Source of the DNA: Trichobilharzia regenti
Taxonomy: Eukaryota > Platyhelminthes > Trematoda > Strigeidida > Schistosomatidae
Assembly (NCBI GenBank): GCA_944472135.2
Contig: OX235265.1
Coordinates: forward strand, 94,644,984 to 94,708,983
DNA length: 64,000 nucleotides
Direction of reading: 5' to 3'
The translations under genes were made by a program, and so were the position numbers. A model generated the notes under the pieces. That model was not told the DNA's origin. It made no database searches and saw nothing but the letters and a program-made list of their open reading frames with translations. Of the stretch, positions 36,611 to 49,989 are shown piece by piece. Positions within the stretch are counted from its first letter, which is position 1, and every line of letters begins with the position of its first letter.

Positions 36611-38014
36611 TAGTGCCAACCGTCTCACCGATGTCATTCTGTGATGTAGTTGTACATTTTATTCTTGGTTTCACAATTTATCATTATTATATTATCTAAC
36701 TGCTATGTGACAATAGTTATTTTTCCCCTCTTACCATCTAGTATGCCTATTTTACTTATACACTCATTGTTGCCTGACTTTTTTTAATAACAATACGTTC
36801 ACACAATATGCACAACTTTCAGCGTGGTTTATTGCGTAATATTCACTATGCATCCAGGAGTTTCAAGTTAAACAGCCAGTTCCAGTACATCATGTGTGAT
36901 GGCATATGTGAAGAATAAAATAATCCACCTGGGTATTTTTCTTTGTTCCCACAGAAATGCTCAACGGTAGGCAGCACACAATTTCAAAATGTAAACGAAT
37001 CCAAAATTTGGTGTCCAAAGGATATAATGGAATGATGATAACAACACGAACTAAAGAAAATAAGATGCACTGTCTCACATGGAAATTCAGGTAGCCTAGA
37101 GATCCAGGCAGACAGCCAATTATTAAATCAGTTGTTATTATTATTATGACCACCTCGATTGTTTTCGAATAATTCACATCCCTGGACTGTGATCCTACAT
37201 TTTGTGAACCACGTTAAATCAAATGCCGATATCTACATAAATGTAAAACCTTTTGAGTATTTACCGGAAATGCGTAATCGCTTTTCATCGTTATTGCCAA
37301 CGCGTAGTTATTTCTTGAAATTACGAAATTGAGTGTATATCGGCTTATCGTAAGACAGAGATCATCCGAGGAATGCGAAGTATTTGTGCAATACATTTCG
37401 AACATTTATTTGTCTAGTCTGTCTATATGAAAAATGAAGGCAATTAAAGTTCACAAAGTGGTAAAAAGGATTTAAGAATAACAAGAATAATTAACACTAC
37501 GTTCGATTATCCAATCATATACGGAATACCAAGGTATGTTTAGAGTGATAACAAATTGTTAATTGTAAATTAATTCAAATCTGTGACCATGTAACTTCCA
37601 ACATCACAATAATCTTGTACTTAACAGTGACTGTGAAATAATCAGAATTTTTAAATGTCAGATTGAAGAATGCAGTGTATGATGTGTGCTTAATGCAACA
37701 AAAACCAATAATACTTATTAATTTTGAAGTCTTTGTATTTCATGGCAGCACTAATTTTCTTGGACCACCACTAAGGTCCTGATAACCTAAATATTTGAAA
37801 CAAGCAAGTGAAGTTTATAAGCATTAGGTAAAATACGGATTCAATTTGTGAAATAGCCCGTTCTGTTGGAATCTATTCGATTGAAGGTCAGTTTCATCAA
37901 ACGTCTATCACGTTATTCATATTCTTTACGATATTTTTGTTATTTCAAACAATACTGGTCCCAGTTTCTCAGTGAGAATTAGTATCACGATTACTAACAA
38001 TTATTGGCAGGGTC
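36611..38014. other. No gene; one PLE-4-type 3' remnant
   Basis: 37340-37560 matches the 3' flank of PLE-4 at 54183-54390 (ATACATTTCGAACA, then AAGAATAATTAACAC, then a TACCAAGGTA segment), so a minus-strand PLE-4 tail is left here. Nothing else recognised. Confidence 0.5.
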
Positions 38015-38018
38015 CACA

Positions 38019-38324
38019 TGTGGTGAGAGCAGCCTGCTAGCCAATTGTTTGACATTAATCTACGTTAATGTCTAGGTCACTAATATGGGCCGTGAGAAAA
38101 TATGAACAAGGCTGTTTCAACAACCAATCACAGCAAACTTAACGTGGGCAAACATGATTCGCAGATAGATGGCTCCACTTTCCGAGGAACTCGAAAACAA
38201 TCAATCAGAAGACTGCGTTTTCCTACTTGACTAGGCTATAATAATGTATGTGAAATTTATATAAATACGTGTTGATTTCCGTAATAAAACGATCTGTTTC
38301 CAGCCCTTGTCTTCTGTTGTTACA
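38019..38324 (+). mobile_element. Solo LTR, copy 1
   Basis: Starts TGTGGTGAGAGC and ends GTTGTTACA, with a TATATAAATA box and an AATAAAA signal in plus orientation, as in an LTR. The 4-bp flanks CACA (38015-38018 and 38325-38328) are a target duplication. The inverted copy is at 45465-45759. No internal retroelement sequence adjoins. Confidence 0.75.
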
Positions 38325-39372
38325 CACACTTTGACGCTTGCATAAATTACTATTGCATTATTACTATTTTAAGCCAACAGGAGTCACTCATTTCTTAGAT
38401 TTGAAGAACCTTTTGTATCCACAACTCCTAAAAGAGCGTATGACTTTCAGGAGTTGTGAGAGTCGGTCACTAATACTTCGTTTGTGGAAGCCTAACTTTG
38501 GCTTAAACACAACGACCTGTGTCCGTGTATTGTTCGGTTGGATACGCGCACGTCTTACAATCTGGTTACGAAATGATAAATTAATGATAAAAAATTACTA
38601 TTACACGAGACACTAATGTAGTGAGTGCTCGTGCCCAAGATCGACTGCTGATATAGCTGATATCTAATCTTATCCCTGATTTGAGATACCAACACTAAGT
38701 ATGACTATTCGTTATTGTTTCGACGAGAGTTTCACTGAGAATCGGTCATTACAGTACACCTCACTCACTGGAAGTCATAAAACTGCATTAATATATCTGA
38801 TATATTTGGCTAAAAGTATTGCCACACAAGTGAATGACCAGCCAGATGAGTTTCGGCAATCGATGTCCGTGTGCGCTAATTCTGAGAATAACCAGACCTA
38901 CTCGGAGCTTTAACCAGTGATTTATCTCGTTGTTACACAGTCGTTTCTCCTTAATTAATGGCAACTCCCATATTTCTTCACACTGACGATAGCTCAACAC
39001 TGAACTTAACATAATCATTCAGATATTTTGATTGATGATAGAAGGCTTTTCTAAAAGATACCTGTGCTTGCTTAATCGCTTCTTGAACGCGTCCACTGAG
39101 GGCATTGATACCGCCTATTCTAGTACTCAGTTTCTAGATTTTATGAATCGATGGAAGAAATGTTACCCACAGCATTACAGTTCCTCCTCGTGTTCTGAAC
39201 CATCCTCCTTTTTCTTTTGAAATACACATATGCGTGCATTTTACCAGAAATTCATATGAGTTATTGAACACTTGGCAGGTGATTTTAGTTAAGGTGCTGC
39301 GTATTCCCCATAAGGATCTAAAACTTTTACCTACTACTGCACAACAATCAGCAGAAGTATTATAGTCATGGC

Positions 39373-39410
39373 TTGACACACACACACCCATGTGCTTGTG
39401 TGTGTGTCAA
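39373..39410. repeat. Perfect 14-bp inverted repeat of CA/TG
   Basis: TTGACACACACACA at 39373-39386 pairs with TGTGTGTGTGTCAA at 39397-39410 around a 10-base loop. The left arm equivalent (about 9558-9577) has only one CA tract, so the hairpin formed by tract growth or a small inversion in the right arm. Confidence 0.9.
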
Positions 39411-39680
39411 CTGTTGACAGTTGTATTCCATCCATACAAAAACTAGATATTACTGATTGGTTGATCTAAGTAGTTGTACACCACTCACAACAACCAGTAC
39501 AGTTTGTTCAACCACGGCAACCATATTCAATCAAAAAGTACAAGTGCTTCAATGAAATATTCATGTGATTGTGTGGTGATTCTGTCAATAAATATCAGAT
39601 AAGATCAAAGTCCATTTCAGTGTTAGCATAAAATCCACTGAGATTGAGGAAACCGAGATACCGATAAGACAAGAGGAATC

Positions 39681-42600
39681 ATGATTTTTAATTTCATGTT
39701 TTTCTTGATGGAACTGCTGCTCAATAACTCACTTTATACAATAGCGTTAGTACCGAAGCCGTCATATTGCGGAAAATCCTCTATAGTTTGCCGTCTAAAA
39801 CGACGACTTGGCATTAAACACAACTATACCTCATGCACAATATTGTCAGAAGCTGTGACTAGATTTCATAAGCGCCCGGAGTCGAAACATCCACCAATTT
39901 CCAAAAAAATGTCACATGCAATATAAGCACTCTGATTATCAATATCCGATATGGATGTGACGAACAGAAAGGTTCGCTATGGCCCAATGCAGCATGTGAT
40001 GAATCATGTGAGTTGTACCACAATGACTAATTCAATCACCATTTTGCAGATAATGTGAAAATAGAAGAATCTCAAATTAGCATAAACTCCCCTGAGGTTC
40101 GGGGTGCTTTACACGCTCTCGAGACCATACTTCAATTGGTGTACCAGGAAGACGATGGAGCGGTGCGTTTCGTTTTTATCTCTGGTTTGATTTCATTAAT
40201 TTATTTCATCATATAGAATGTTACATTTAGAGGAATTTTGGAGGACGAACCAGAATTCGGACACCGTGGAATGCTGATAAATACTGCAAAGTACTTCTTG
40301 CCACTTGATGTCCTGAAGAAATTAATAGTAGGAATTGTAATAGTCATTATAATGCTTTCTTTTACCAGGATAGCATGGCAATGGTCAAGATGAATGTGTT
40401 TCATTGGCATATTACAGATGATCAATCATTTCCCTTTATCTCGACTACTTGTTCGGAACTGTCAGAGGTGAGTAAGGCGAAAGAAAACCAGGTCAATTAT
40501 TGATCGAAATGTTTTTTAGGGTGACTATCGTCAGTTTAAAAGCATATATGGTGAAGAAGATGTGGAAAAACTGTTGCACTATGCTCGTCAACGTGGAATT
40601 CGTGTCATTCCAGAATTTGATATTCCAGGTAGATAATTTTAAATATATATTTAATATGATTTAATTATCCATCATGTCAGTTCAAGTCAATTAATACCAT
40701 GCAGAGACTTGAATGAGTATGAACATGCTCTTGTAATGATGCTGAAAGTAGACTGTCTATCAACCAATTCAACATAGTCATCATAACTATAGTGCAGTTT
40801 ATGCATGATTTTGTGTTTGAAGGTATGTTGAATCAAGGAGATGATGAGAGGCGTTTACCTGTGCTGAGTTACCTATCAGGTTTGATTTTGCTGGAAATTA
40901 TAAACCAAAGGCGGTTGTGAAAAATTCACAGTTTGTGGTTCTGTTTAGTCGTCTAATATAATCCAGATAATATGCAGAATTATCCCACCAGTGAACAACG
41001 TGGATATCATTGGTCCAGTGTTTGCATTCAACGTCTTGCAGTTAATCTTTGAATTGACCAACGTAATTAGTGTGAAATACATGTGTTATATGAGTTGAAC
41101 AGTGTATAATTTCAGACAGCAGAATACGAATCAATCTCAGATAGTGAATCCACTCATCATCGTATCTTGTATTTCAACGACGTTATTTGTCGAAATATTG
41201 TGAGGCTGATTTCCATTGACTGTCACAATCATCTTTTGGGGGAAAGGCTATCCATACCTACTAACTAAATGTTATAACGACGATAAAGAAAATGGAAGGT
41301 TGGGTCCATTGAATCCAGTCAATTTGTCGCTGTATGATTTCTTGGAGAAACTGTTTAAAGAAATCGTCGGCAGATTTCATGACAATTACATTCATCTTGG
41401 CGGCAATGAGGTTGACTATGAGTGCTGGTTAGTTCTGTTGATTTTCTGTAAGATTGAATGAAGAGTCACTGTTATGGCATCGCCATATTTTCCTTTCAAA
41501 CTGAAGACATATTTTTCTCTGTAGAAGAAGGTTCCAATAGAATTTTCAATGCGACCCCACAGCATATGGGCTGCCAATTTGTAGGTTGACTAGTAATATG
41601 GAAAAAACACCATTTAAGGTGTTGTCGTGACGTTATCTTGAAGTTTGTGCTGAAGATGTCGGATAACTTCCATCCAAATTTGTGTGTACAGGAAACAGTC
41701 TGTAACAACCTTCGGATTTTCCAATCCTAAGTGACTGATTTACCAAAATATTATTTTGTATTAAGGTGTCCGTTTATGTGATATTACCAGCGCGTTGCAA
41801 AACATTTATTGCAATCAAACATGGTAGCGACAAATCGCCAATGAAATATTATCCTGCATAATTCCACTTCTGAATGGTTAAAATCCACAAATGCAGACAG
41901 ATCCTGAATTACCGATCACTCCTATTGTCTACCAGGAGTGTTATGCTGACGAATGTGAAGTAAGTTTCATAAAATATGTTTGTAATTAAATCGCTAAACT
42001 CGATATTCAGTGAGAACACAAGATTATCAGTCCTATTTATTTGATGATAAGGAGGATTGTTGTGATTCAGTCATATGTTTTGATGAATGACAGATTATTG
42101 CAAGCATTTATTTTCAAGTTATTTTAGTTCACATCTAAAACATTTGTTCCATGTTGGCTGATTTGGTGTCTAAAGACAAATAATAATCCATCTATGTAAT
42201 TCCCATCAGGCGAACAGATCTAAGTCGCCTAATGCTGCGTTTCGGTGTTACTTCATGTATAGCGATAGGAGAATATTTTCTCTTATCACTTGTCCAGGGG
42301 AGTCTGTCGTGCTGAATCTGGCTAAGCTCTCTCACTCTCACAACTCACTAGACCTAAATACAGCGAAAAAATCTATGTGCTTTATCGTGAATCATCTGGT
42401 TGTATTTGATCAGTTGAGTTATTGCACGCGATTATTTAATTTGAACAGGGCATAGGAGGTCACATCGTTAATGGAAATTTGTGTCCTCTTTATCTCTGTG
42501 GTGAAAGTCTGTTGACACGTTCTATAGGTTCCATAGGTAAACCTGTCGTTCAGTAGAGTGATTATACAAGTAGTTGATGAGTCGTGAATAGAAAGAAACT

Positions 42601-45248
42601 TCTATCCACATTTTCACTGTTAACCAACATGAAGAGAATCAAACCAATTTTTATTAAATTCAAGTTATGACCGCTACTCATCTTGAAATTTTACTAGACA
42701 CTTAAACGACAGAGGTGATTTAATTTAATTCTTCGGTTGAATAAATCTAACGTGTCGCATATTTTATCCATGCCAAATGTCTGACAAGCCTCTGAAAAGA
42801 GGCATCAGAAAATTCGATATCTCAGGTAAAATGACTTTACAAGTCAACCTGTAAACGAAATTCTTCATCCATTCAATAATGTGCCATCCCCCGTTTCCAG
42901 AACAACAATCAACCGATAATTCCTTTCAAATTACACTGCATTGTTATATCCGTTTGACTTGCATACCACTGACTTTACTAATGTGTCATTCGGTTATAAC
43001 AGATTGACCTCGAAACAATCATTCATGTCTAGAAAACTGTAGATTGGGAAAACACGTCTACAATGCCACTCTAGATGGATATAGGGTTATAGTTTCTGGT
43101 ACATGGAATCTAAATGATATACAATCTGATCTTGATTGGATGAGATATTACTCACAGAATATCAAAGAGTTAGGAGGTGAGTTGATTCCCGCGTAGTCTG
43201 AAAGAAATTTATGTGTTGACGATATTTATCTGGGCGTGTTCCTAATTTCACTTTACCTGTGATATGCAACAGTTTTGAAATGAACACGGATTCACAATGA
43301 TTGCAGCACATGCGATGTTTTTTGAGTCGTTTGACTTTATATAGTGTGTTGAAATATTAACAACAAAATATATACACATATATACAATGGGGGACATTTC
43401 GATGTGGTTTCTGTTACTTATTACTTCAGACATGCAACTCACTTCATCCTTACGACAATGCATACGCTGTTAGTTTCAAAGGAATTCGATGCTACCTTGA
43501 TTAGAGAGTTAGAATAGTTGTCTACCAGTAGAGCATTAATCAAGAAATTAGGAGGCGAATTCCTTTTTCAATTAATTGCTAACATATCCTAACCTCTATT
43601 TAGACTGATAAAATTTTGACAACAGCCATTATGGGTGAAATGTTGTACATAAAATGACATTCCAATGAGTAGCATAACTGAAGATATACTGTTCCATGGT
43701 GTAATTGAATCAATTCATGTGACACTCTGATGTGGAGAGAGGATTTATCTGTTACTCGATGGGACTAATGCTATAGCAGGGCGCTGATGGACATCACCAG
43801 TGATGTGTGGAAATACAAGTTGAGCTGTTTCAGTGGAACTGATTAATTATTATACGACTGACTCAATAGTGTATATATATAGGCTACAGTTAACATACGC
43901 CAGTTCATTCTAGGGAAACCTAATAATTGAATCTATCAGCAGTCCCGCTTCTTTGGAAAACACTCCATCATAATAATGTAAATATCCTCATAATGCATTG
44001 AAAACAAGAATAATACTAGCGAACAATTGCAGTTATAGTAAATGTCTCAGCCTCTTCGGATAAAAATTCCTTCCTGCTGGTAAATAATTTTCATTGAAGG
44101 CAATTGAGAATTATATCAGAAAGTGTATCATGATATAAATGAGAGGTGATATAAAATTCAGTGCGTTTTGATTATCATTTGACGTGTGTATGATCAATAG
44201 GGACATGAGACAACGTGAAACTGATTTGCTTAGTGATACGCTTGTGTAATCAAGAAACTAGTATCTGTTTCAAAGGGTGAGTGTAGTCAGGAGTGTAACA
44301 TACAGAGTAAGTACCACTGGGAATAAACACGCAGATAAAATTCATATCATTTGTATTTTGTGGATACAAATGTGCTATTTATGGACCGTTATCAAGTAAT
44401 GAAGAATTTAATAAAGTAGAATGAAACGCGTTTTGAAAGTTAAACAACGAATCTGAGGAGCATAACGTGAACCTTGGTCAATAGACATAATAAGGAGGAT
44501 CATGAAACTGCAGAATGTCTGTTAATAAAACCTGCACAGTGTAATGAAATGGAGAACAGAAAAAATGGAATTGGGATATCAAGTGTTAAATTTCAACATT
44601 AGACTGAGGTGAATAAAGAGGCTGCGTACGCTTCATCCAGATATGGAAACTGGGTTACGTTATATTGACTAACAGAACACCTAGTTGGACTCTATTACAT
44701 TCGACTCCAAGGACACCGTAGATCACTGAGAATGCCTTTACTGACAGGTGTGCTAAGGTAACGCTATTCAATCATTTTTGGCTCCTTTATACAAAGATAC
44801 AAGTACATATCTGTGTGTACCTGGATGAAGATCCCTGAGTATTGCCTATGCAATGGGGGACATTGGTACTTTCAATTTTCGACTCATATTATTGAGTTCA
44901 TCGTTAGCAATTTATCCTTGACCTGCTATATGAGTACCTATCTGTTCGGATTGAAGTACTGGTTATTCTGCAGAAAATCTGTGTAACGTGTTGCGTGTTG
45001 AACAGTAGTTCACGATTTTTCAAACCAGTCGACCTGCAAATCTATCAGTCACGTTCTTCAGAAAAATGTGTGGATATGAATTTCTGAAATCCAGTGGACT
45101 TTCCTTACTGAGTTTATTGGTTCTTCGAGCAAATAACACTTTTCATTTTGTTTACAGGCTCACATACGCAAAAAGTAAGAGTCATTGGAGGTGAAGCTAC
45201 ACTGTGGAGCACTCGTGTCGATGAGACGAATATAATGTCTCTAGCTTG
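39681..45248 (+). pseudogene. Hexosaminidase copy C (GH20), decayed
   Basis: Exons: 39681-40007 (signal peptide MIFNFMFFLMELLLNN), 40050-40162, 40217-40327, 40369-40467, 40520-40628, 41237-41427 (HLGGNEVDYECW), partial 41901-41959, 43003-43176, 45158-45248. A fragment of exon 10 (WPRG) is recognisable near 46225, outside the aligned arm, before similarity stops. The 42-nt (40008-40049) and 41-nt (40328-40368) introns are intact. Lesions: A7 run near 39906 out of frame; Arg replaced by Lys in INTAKYF and Asp by Asn before it; 18 bp at the start of exon 6 lost with the acceptor AG and the HTLS codons; 5' half of exon 7 lost; TAG for the conserved Trp in exon 8 near 43030; a further missing base near 43048. 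Catalytic Asp is Asn, as in A and D. Confidence 0.9.
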
Positions 45249-45464
45249 GTGAGTACTGTTCATTAATCCTCCCTATTTTTTTCACCAAAATCATTGTTTG
45301 ACAGGTACCTCAACTGTGAATCAAAATGTTGTTAGGTACAGAAAATTAAAAGTGTTTCGGTGATAATTTTCAGGCAGAATGTGAACATCGAAAACCTTTA
45401 ACAAAACTGTGAGTTTAGATGACATGTTGGAAATAGAATGATGACTTCCTCTGAAACTTACTAC

Positions 45465-45759
45465 TGTAACAACAGAAGATAAGGGCCAGGCAACAGATCG
45501 TTTTATTATGAAAATCAACACGTATTTATATATATTTCACATACATTATTATAGCTTATGCAAGTAGACAAGCGCAGCCTTCTGACTGGTTGTTTATCAG
45601 AAGTTAAGCAGACGAACTCAGGCTTCTGATTGGTTGTTTCGGGATTCCTCGAAAAATAGAGTTCTCTATCTGCGAATCATATTTTGCCACGTTAAGTCTG
45701 CTGTGATTGGTTGTTGAATCAACCTTGTACATATTTCCTCACGGCCTGCTCTCACCACA
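45465..45759 (-). mobile_element. Solo LTR, copy 2
   Basis: Reads TGTAACAACAGAAG to CACCACA on the plus strand, flanked by CTAC at 45461-45464 and 45760-45763. It is the inverted relative of 38019-38324. The left arm shows the empty site near 2680 (GTCACTATTGTCCAACATC on the minus strand), so it inserted after the inverted duplication. Confidence 0.85.
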
Positions 45760-46734
45760 CTACTGGCCAACATCAATAGAATATCATAAAAGGGTGAATA
45801 GTAGCAATTTATTAAGTTCCTTTAACTCTACACACAGTATCAACAGACAATGCACCTACATATGAAGTGTTAATACTGAAGTTCAACTTCGACTTGACTC
45901 CCCTTTCTTTGAATTGCCACATAGAATCATAATGACTAAATATCTAGACTGTAGGATTTTGTCTCCCTCAAAGTTGACTTTCCCTACCTAAGAAAGACAC
46001 AGATGGCGAGGAATCGAGTGACACGTTTGTTTATTTCATGAAAAGTCATGACTTATGATTCACAGATGAGAATTTTCCAGCCAATTAATTTGGTGAAATT
46101 ACATTCAGTGCATTACCGACCTACTTTGAATAAGTTAAGACAAAACGTAAATGCGACGTATTCCAATCCACCTCACTGACGACAATTTTGTGTGTTTCTT
46201 TACATCACTGTGATATATGTGTAGGCCTAGGGGTCGAAGAGACGACGGTTCAATAAGGAGATGATGATCCTACAATCTACAAACCTTATATTAGTCGGCC
46301 ACCATCACACTACTTTTATTTTCTATCTCACTGAAATAAATGGGTACTTTTACAAGAAGTCTGCGCTTCATCGTGTCGCTTTTAAAGGAATGCACATGCC
46401 ACGCATAATCAAATACAGACTTTTGCACACGAAGTAGACATATTATCTTGTCAACTTACATCTTCAGTAATATGATGAACGTTGAACTAACGTACAGTCG
46501 CTTGCTAGAAGAGGGTTAACTACTAGCGAGCACCATTATCTAAGTCTTTTCGGTTCTCGGATCCCCAAAAGGGACACTCAGGGACATACAACGGCAAAAC
46601 CGAGACCACTGACCTTAGTGGTTAGATTTGTGTGGCAAAATCAACAGGTGTTAAAAAAATAACAGAGAGTCAAATGTAACTGCATCCACCAATATACTAG
46701 ATTACATACAGAGGTGGATCTAAAAATAGTCATA

Positions 46735-47340
46735 ATAATAATAACAGCTTTATTCCAAACAGTATTTGTGGTACAGGTATGGAATTTTCAGCGTGCATTA
46801 CAGTATATTGCATCTAATTACCTCATAAATTATATAAGATTTTTAAAAATCAAAAATAAATAAAAATAAAATAAATAAGTTATAAATAAATAAAAATTAA
46901 TAATTAAGAAAAAAACAGCGTAGAGGATTTCATTTCAAACAATGCACCACAGGATTTGAAATATAAAGTTGATGTGTGGTTGTAGATGCGAACAACAGTG
47001 TAGTAGTAACGAGGATAGGAAAACAAAAACTAATGGGACTATTTGTTAGAGTGCCGCAGTAAGTTTATCGTGTCATACCTAACGGATTTCTCATCACATA
47101 ACAGCTGTACCAGATATGGTATTGTGGAGTTTTTGTATTTGGTAGTCCTAGCATATAGCCTCCTATAGCTGCTTCTAGTTCTTCCAGATGAAATGCAAGG
47201 AGATAGATGCGTATAGAGAGGATGCTCGGGGTCCGACAATATTGTATTCGCTAGTTTCTTACATGAAATTATATGTCTATCTACAATAGTGTTCACCAGT
47301 TGGTCTAACGATATCCCACTTGCCCTACTAACAGCTTTTA
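46735..47340 (-). mobile_element. CR1-like non-LTR retrotransposon, 3' end
   Basis: A minus-strand frame 47296-47039 encodes HPLYTHLSPCISSGRTRSSY and then KYKNSTIPYL, the region downstream of a non-LTR reverse transcriptase. A long AT-rich 3' UTR (46850-46920 on plus is nearly all A/T) leads to AATAAAGC and a TTATTATTATTATG terminal repeat. 5' truncated, as expected for target-primed reverse transcription. A second partial end lies at about 47360-47400. Confidence 0.7.
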
Positions 47341-49394
47341 GTGCCCTTCTCAGCGAAACAAAGCTTCTCTATTCCAAACAGTACTATGAGTACAATGTGG
47401 AAGTTTCACTGTGTTGATAGGTCAGCTATATCTGGGATTCTCATCGAGTCAACTTTTCATCAAGTACTAACTAGGCCTTACATTGCTCACCTTAAATGAT
47501 TGGAAGAGAACCAGTGTTTTCAACTAAGGATGGTCGTTTTGAAGGTTTGCTGCTTTCTAGATGTCAAGGTTTCGAACACCGTTTACTGTTCATAATCGTA
47601 TTAGTCACCATTAAACGACTTCAAGACTTAAGTTATATGATTTTCTTTGTTCTTTTCCATTTTGTCATAGGGGTAGTAGAATTTTGCAGATGTATGCGAC
47701 AGGTATTGAATCATTCCCACTACACGTGTCTGCATTTTGATTTGATAAATAGAGATTCCACTATCAGTCTCTTTCATTATATTCTATGGTTGGGTGTAGT
47801 TACATGTCATGCTATCCCAATTTATCTGGAAAATTCTACTACGACTACGACAGATAGAAGAGAATAAAGAAAACTATGAAATTCAAGTTTCCGAGTTATG
47901 TGATTAACACGGATATTAATATGAACCATAAATTGTGTTCGAAACCTTATCATCCAGCAAATGATACTGTTTCACTGTTTATGTATCTAATAAGAAATTA
48001 ATTTAGACGTAAACGGATTTAATTCTGCCTGCTTTAGTAATTACTCCGACATCCAGGATTTGAAAACAAGTAAACTCTTTGCACTACCTTACTTTCAATG
48101 ACAAGATTGAAAATTTCCAACCGAAACATAACTCCGACTCCTAAAAGGAGGCTAGTAACAGCCTACTATTAATCGGCTCACGGTGCAATAAGTAAAATGG
48201 TTATTATTACAGTCAGTCCTCAAAGACCGTTTGGCATTTTACACACTATACACTTAATTCTCGACTTAACCAATAAAAGAACTGTGTAACACAATGATGG
48301 AAAATTTCAAAGTGAAAATTTCGCCGCAATACTGAAGACACTGTTTGGGAACGCAATCCCTATGCATGTGTGATTACAGCGGACTCTTTTGCGGTCCTCA
48401 AGTGATGCCAATCAACACTACATGCCTAGCCACATGTATCTTGAATGGCATCCAAAGTAGAAGAACGAGTTTATTTTTCGGTAGGGCCATCACAACCTCT
48501 TTGATATAAAAGCATCCCTATATTGGTAGTTTCTTCAACACGATGGCTTGTTCCCAATAAGTCAGAAGTATGTGCTACAGCAGATAAATATGGAATCATG
48601 CGACAAATTTTCGCTCTCATCCCCCTAATAACACCACGCATCTGATAAATTTCATTTACATGAGCCGCGAGCCCTGTGAATGTTCCGTGTGTCTGGAAGA
48701 TTTTGTGGTAACTACAACCTGTACAAGAAAGTTGATTTCAGCATTCAGTGTGGTAAGTCATGATGAAAAAATACACTAAAATATCACAATTATAAAATTA
48801 CTCAGTCACTAACACACACGATAATATGGGAAGAATCTGCCATGCGAAAGTGAAGCAAACTACAACCAGTAAATTACTGAAAGTATGGGTAAATCGAACT
48901 GCACGTATGTCACGGATTCACTAATTGTAGATAACAGGTTGTGTGGTTGACATTTCACACAAGATAGAATGTTCTAATGCTACAACTTAATCTGTACTTT
49001 ACCAAACCTCCAACTGCTGGTAACAACAGTTGAATCAAAAAGGTTTGTCTTTTTGAACAAAAGGTTCTGCAGAAGGACTTATCTAGTAGACTGGACGTCG
49101 CAATACTGTCGAGAGAAGCTTCTGGGAGCTTGTCTGACCATTGTGGCTGAACTATGAAGTATGATGTCGTATGTGTTACCAGATCGAAGAAAAGTGTAAA
49201 ATAGCGTCCAAACATGGTCGGAATAATTCATCAAAATATAACTTCAAGAACCTAAAGCACCCGCGAGTGACTCCGTAGTTTGTCCAGTTATAATTTAACT
49301 CATGCAGTTTTAGGCCTATTTATATTCTGGTCTAGTGAAATACGCATCAAGAATTGCCTTTACTAGAAGGCAGATACCTTCTTCAGTTGCTTCG
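47341..49394. other. No recognised gene; one degenerate PLE tail
   Basis: 47925-47965 reads ATGAACCATAAATTGTGTTC then GAAACC..TTATCA, a degraded form of the PLE tail at 35071-35105. A 123-codon frame at 47496-47867 is hydrophobic in patches but matches nothing I know and lacks context. Other open frames look like chance. Confidence 0.45.
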
Positions 49395-49499
49395 TAGTTC
49401 GCTGAAATAAGTGGAAGTTGGATGGTCAATGTCTGACACTTATATATGCAGAACACACATGTCCTAAGTTGGATATTTTCAATTAATATGAGAACACTC

Positions 49500-49980
49500 T
49501 GTTATAACGGTAGGGAATTGAATGATAGACGTTTTCACCTTATTCTGTCTGCGCCTGAACTAATCTGCCTATCTGCTTGTCGTACCTTCCGATTTAGTAA
49601 AGCACGCAAATATCAAAAGACAAAGGCTGGACTGTGACTGTGTATTGAAGTGCAACAACGATAAAGAAAGCCATGGTATTTATACATTTTACAACAATAT
49701 GGACAGCTAACAGCATTTGAAATAATTTATCTTAATAGCCAATAACAAAGTGCGTGAGAGATGATAATATACCATATGTGCGAGGTTGACAGTCAGTAAC
49801 AAAATGTGTGGGAATGATAATATACCATATATACAAGATTAGCAGTCACTACCAAAATGTGTGAGAATGATAATATACCATATATACAAGATTAGCAGTC
49901 ACTACCAAAATGTGTGAGAATGATAATATACCATATATACAAAATTAACAGTCAATACCAAAATATGTGGGATCCTATCA
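49500..49980 (-). repeat. Gypsy LTR (3' LTR)
   Basis: 481 bp. It contains about four tandem copies of a roughly 53-bp unit (GATAATATACCATAT ... CAAAATGTGTG) in the part that is U3 in element orientation, near 49763-49975. A polypurine tract adjoins at 49981-49988 on the minus strand (GGGGGAGG). Confidence 0.93.
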
Positions 49981-49988
49981 CCTCCCCC
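49981..49988 (-). other. Polypurine tract
   Basis: Minus strand reads GGGGGAGG directly before the LTR TGATAGG. This is the expected plus-strand DNA primer site for an LTR retroelement, and it fixes the element's orientation. Confidence 0.75.
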
Positions 49989-49989
49989 G

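Larger units (their letters stand above)
38673..46043 (-). repeat. Right arm of large inverted duplication
   Basis: Inverted partner of 2390-10543, containing copy C in plus orientation. Its private insertion is the solo LTR at 45465-45759. Its private deletions are described under copy C. Confidence 0.85.

Noticed and set aside
47496..47867. A 123-codon frame with hydrophobic stretches
   Set aside because: No recognisable domain, no repeat partner and no splice context; likely chance.
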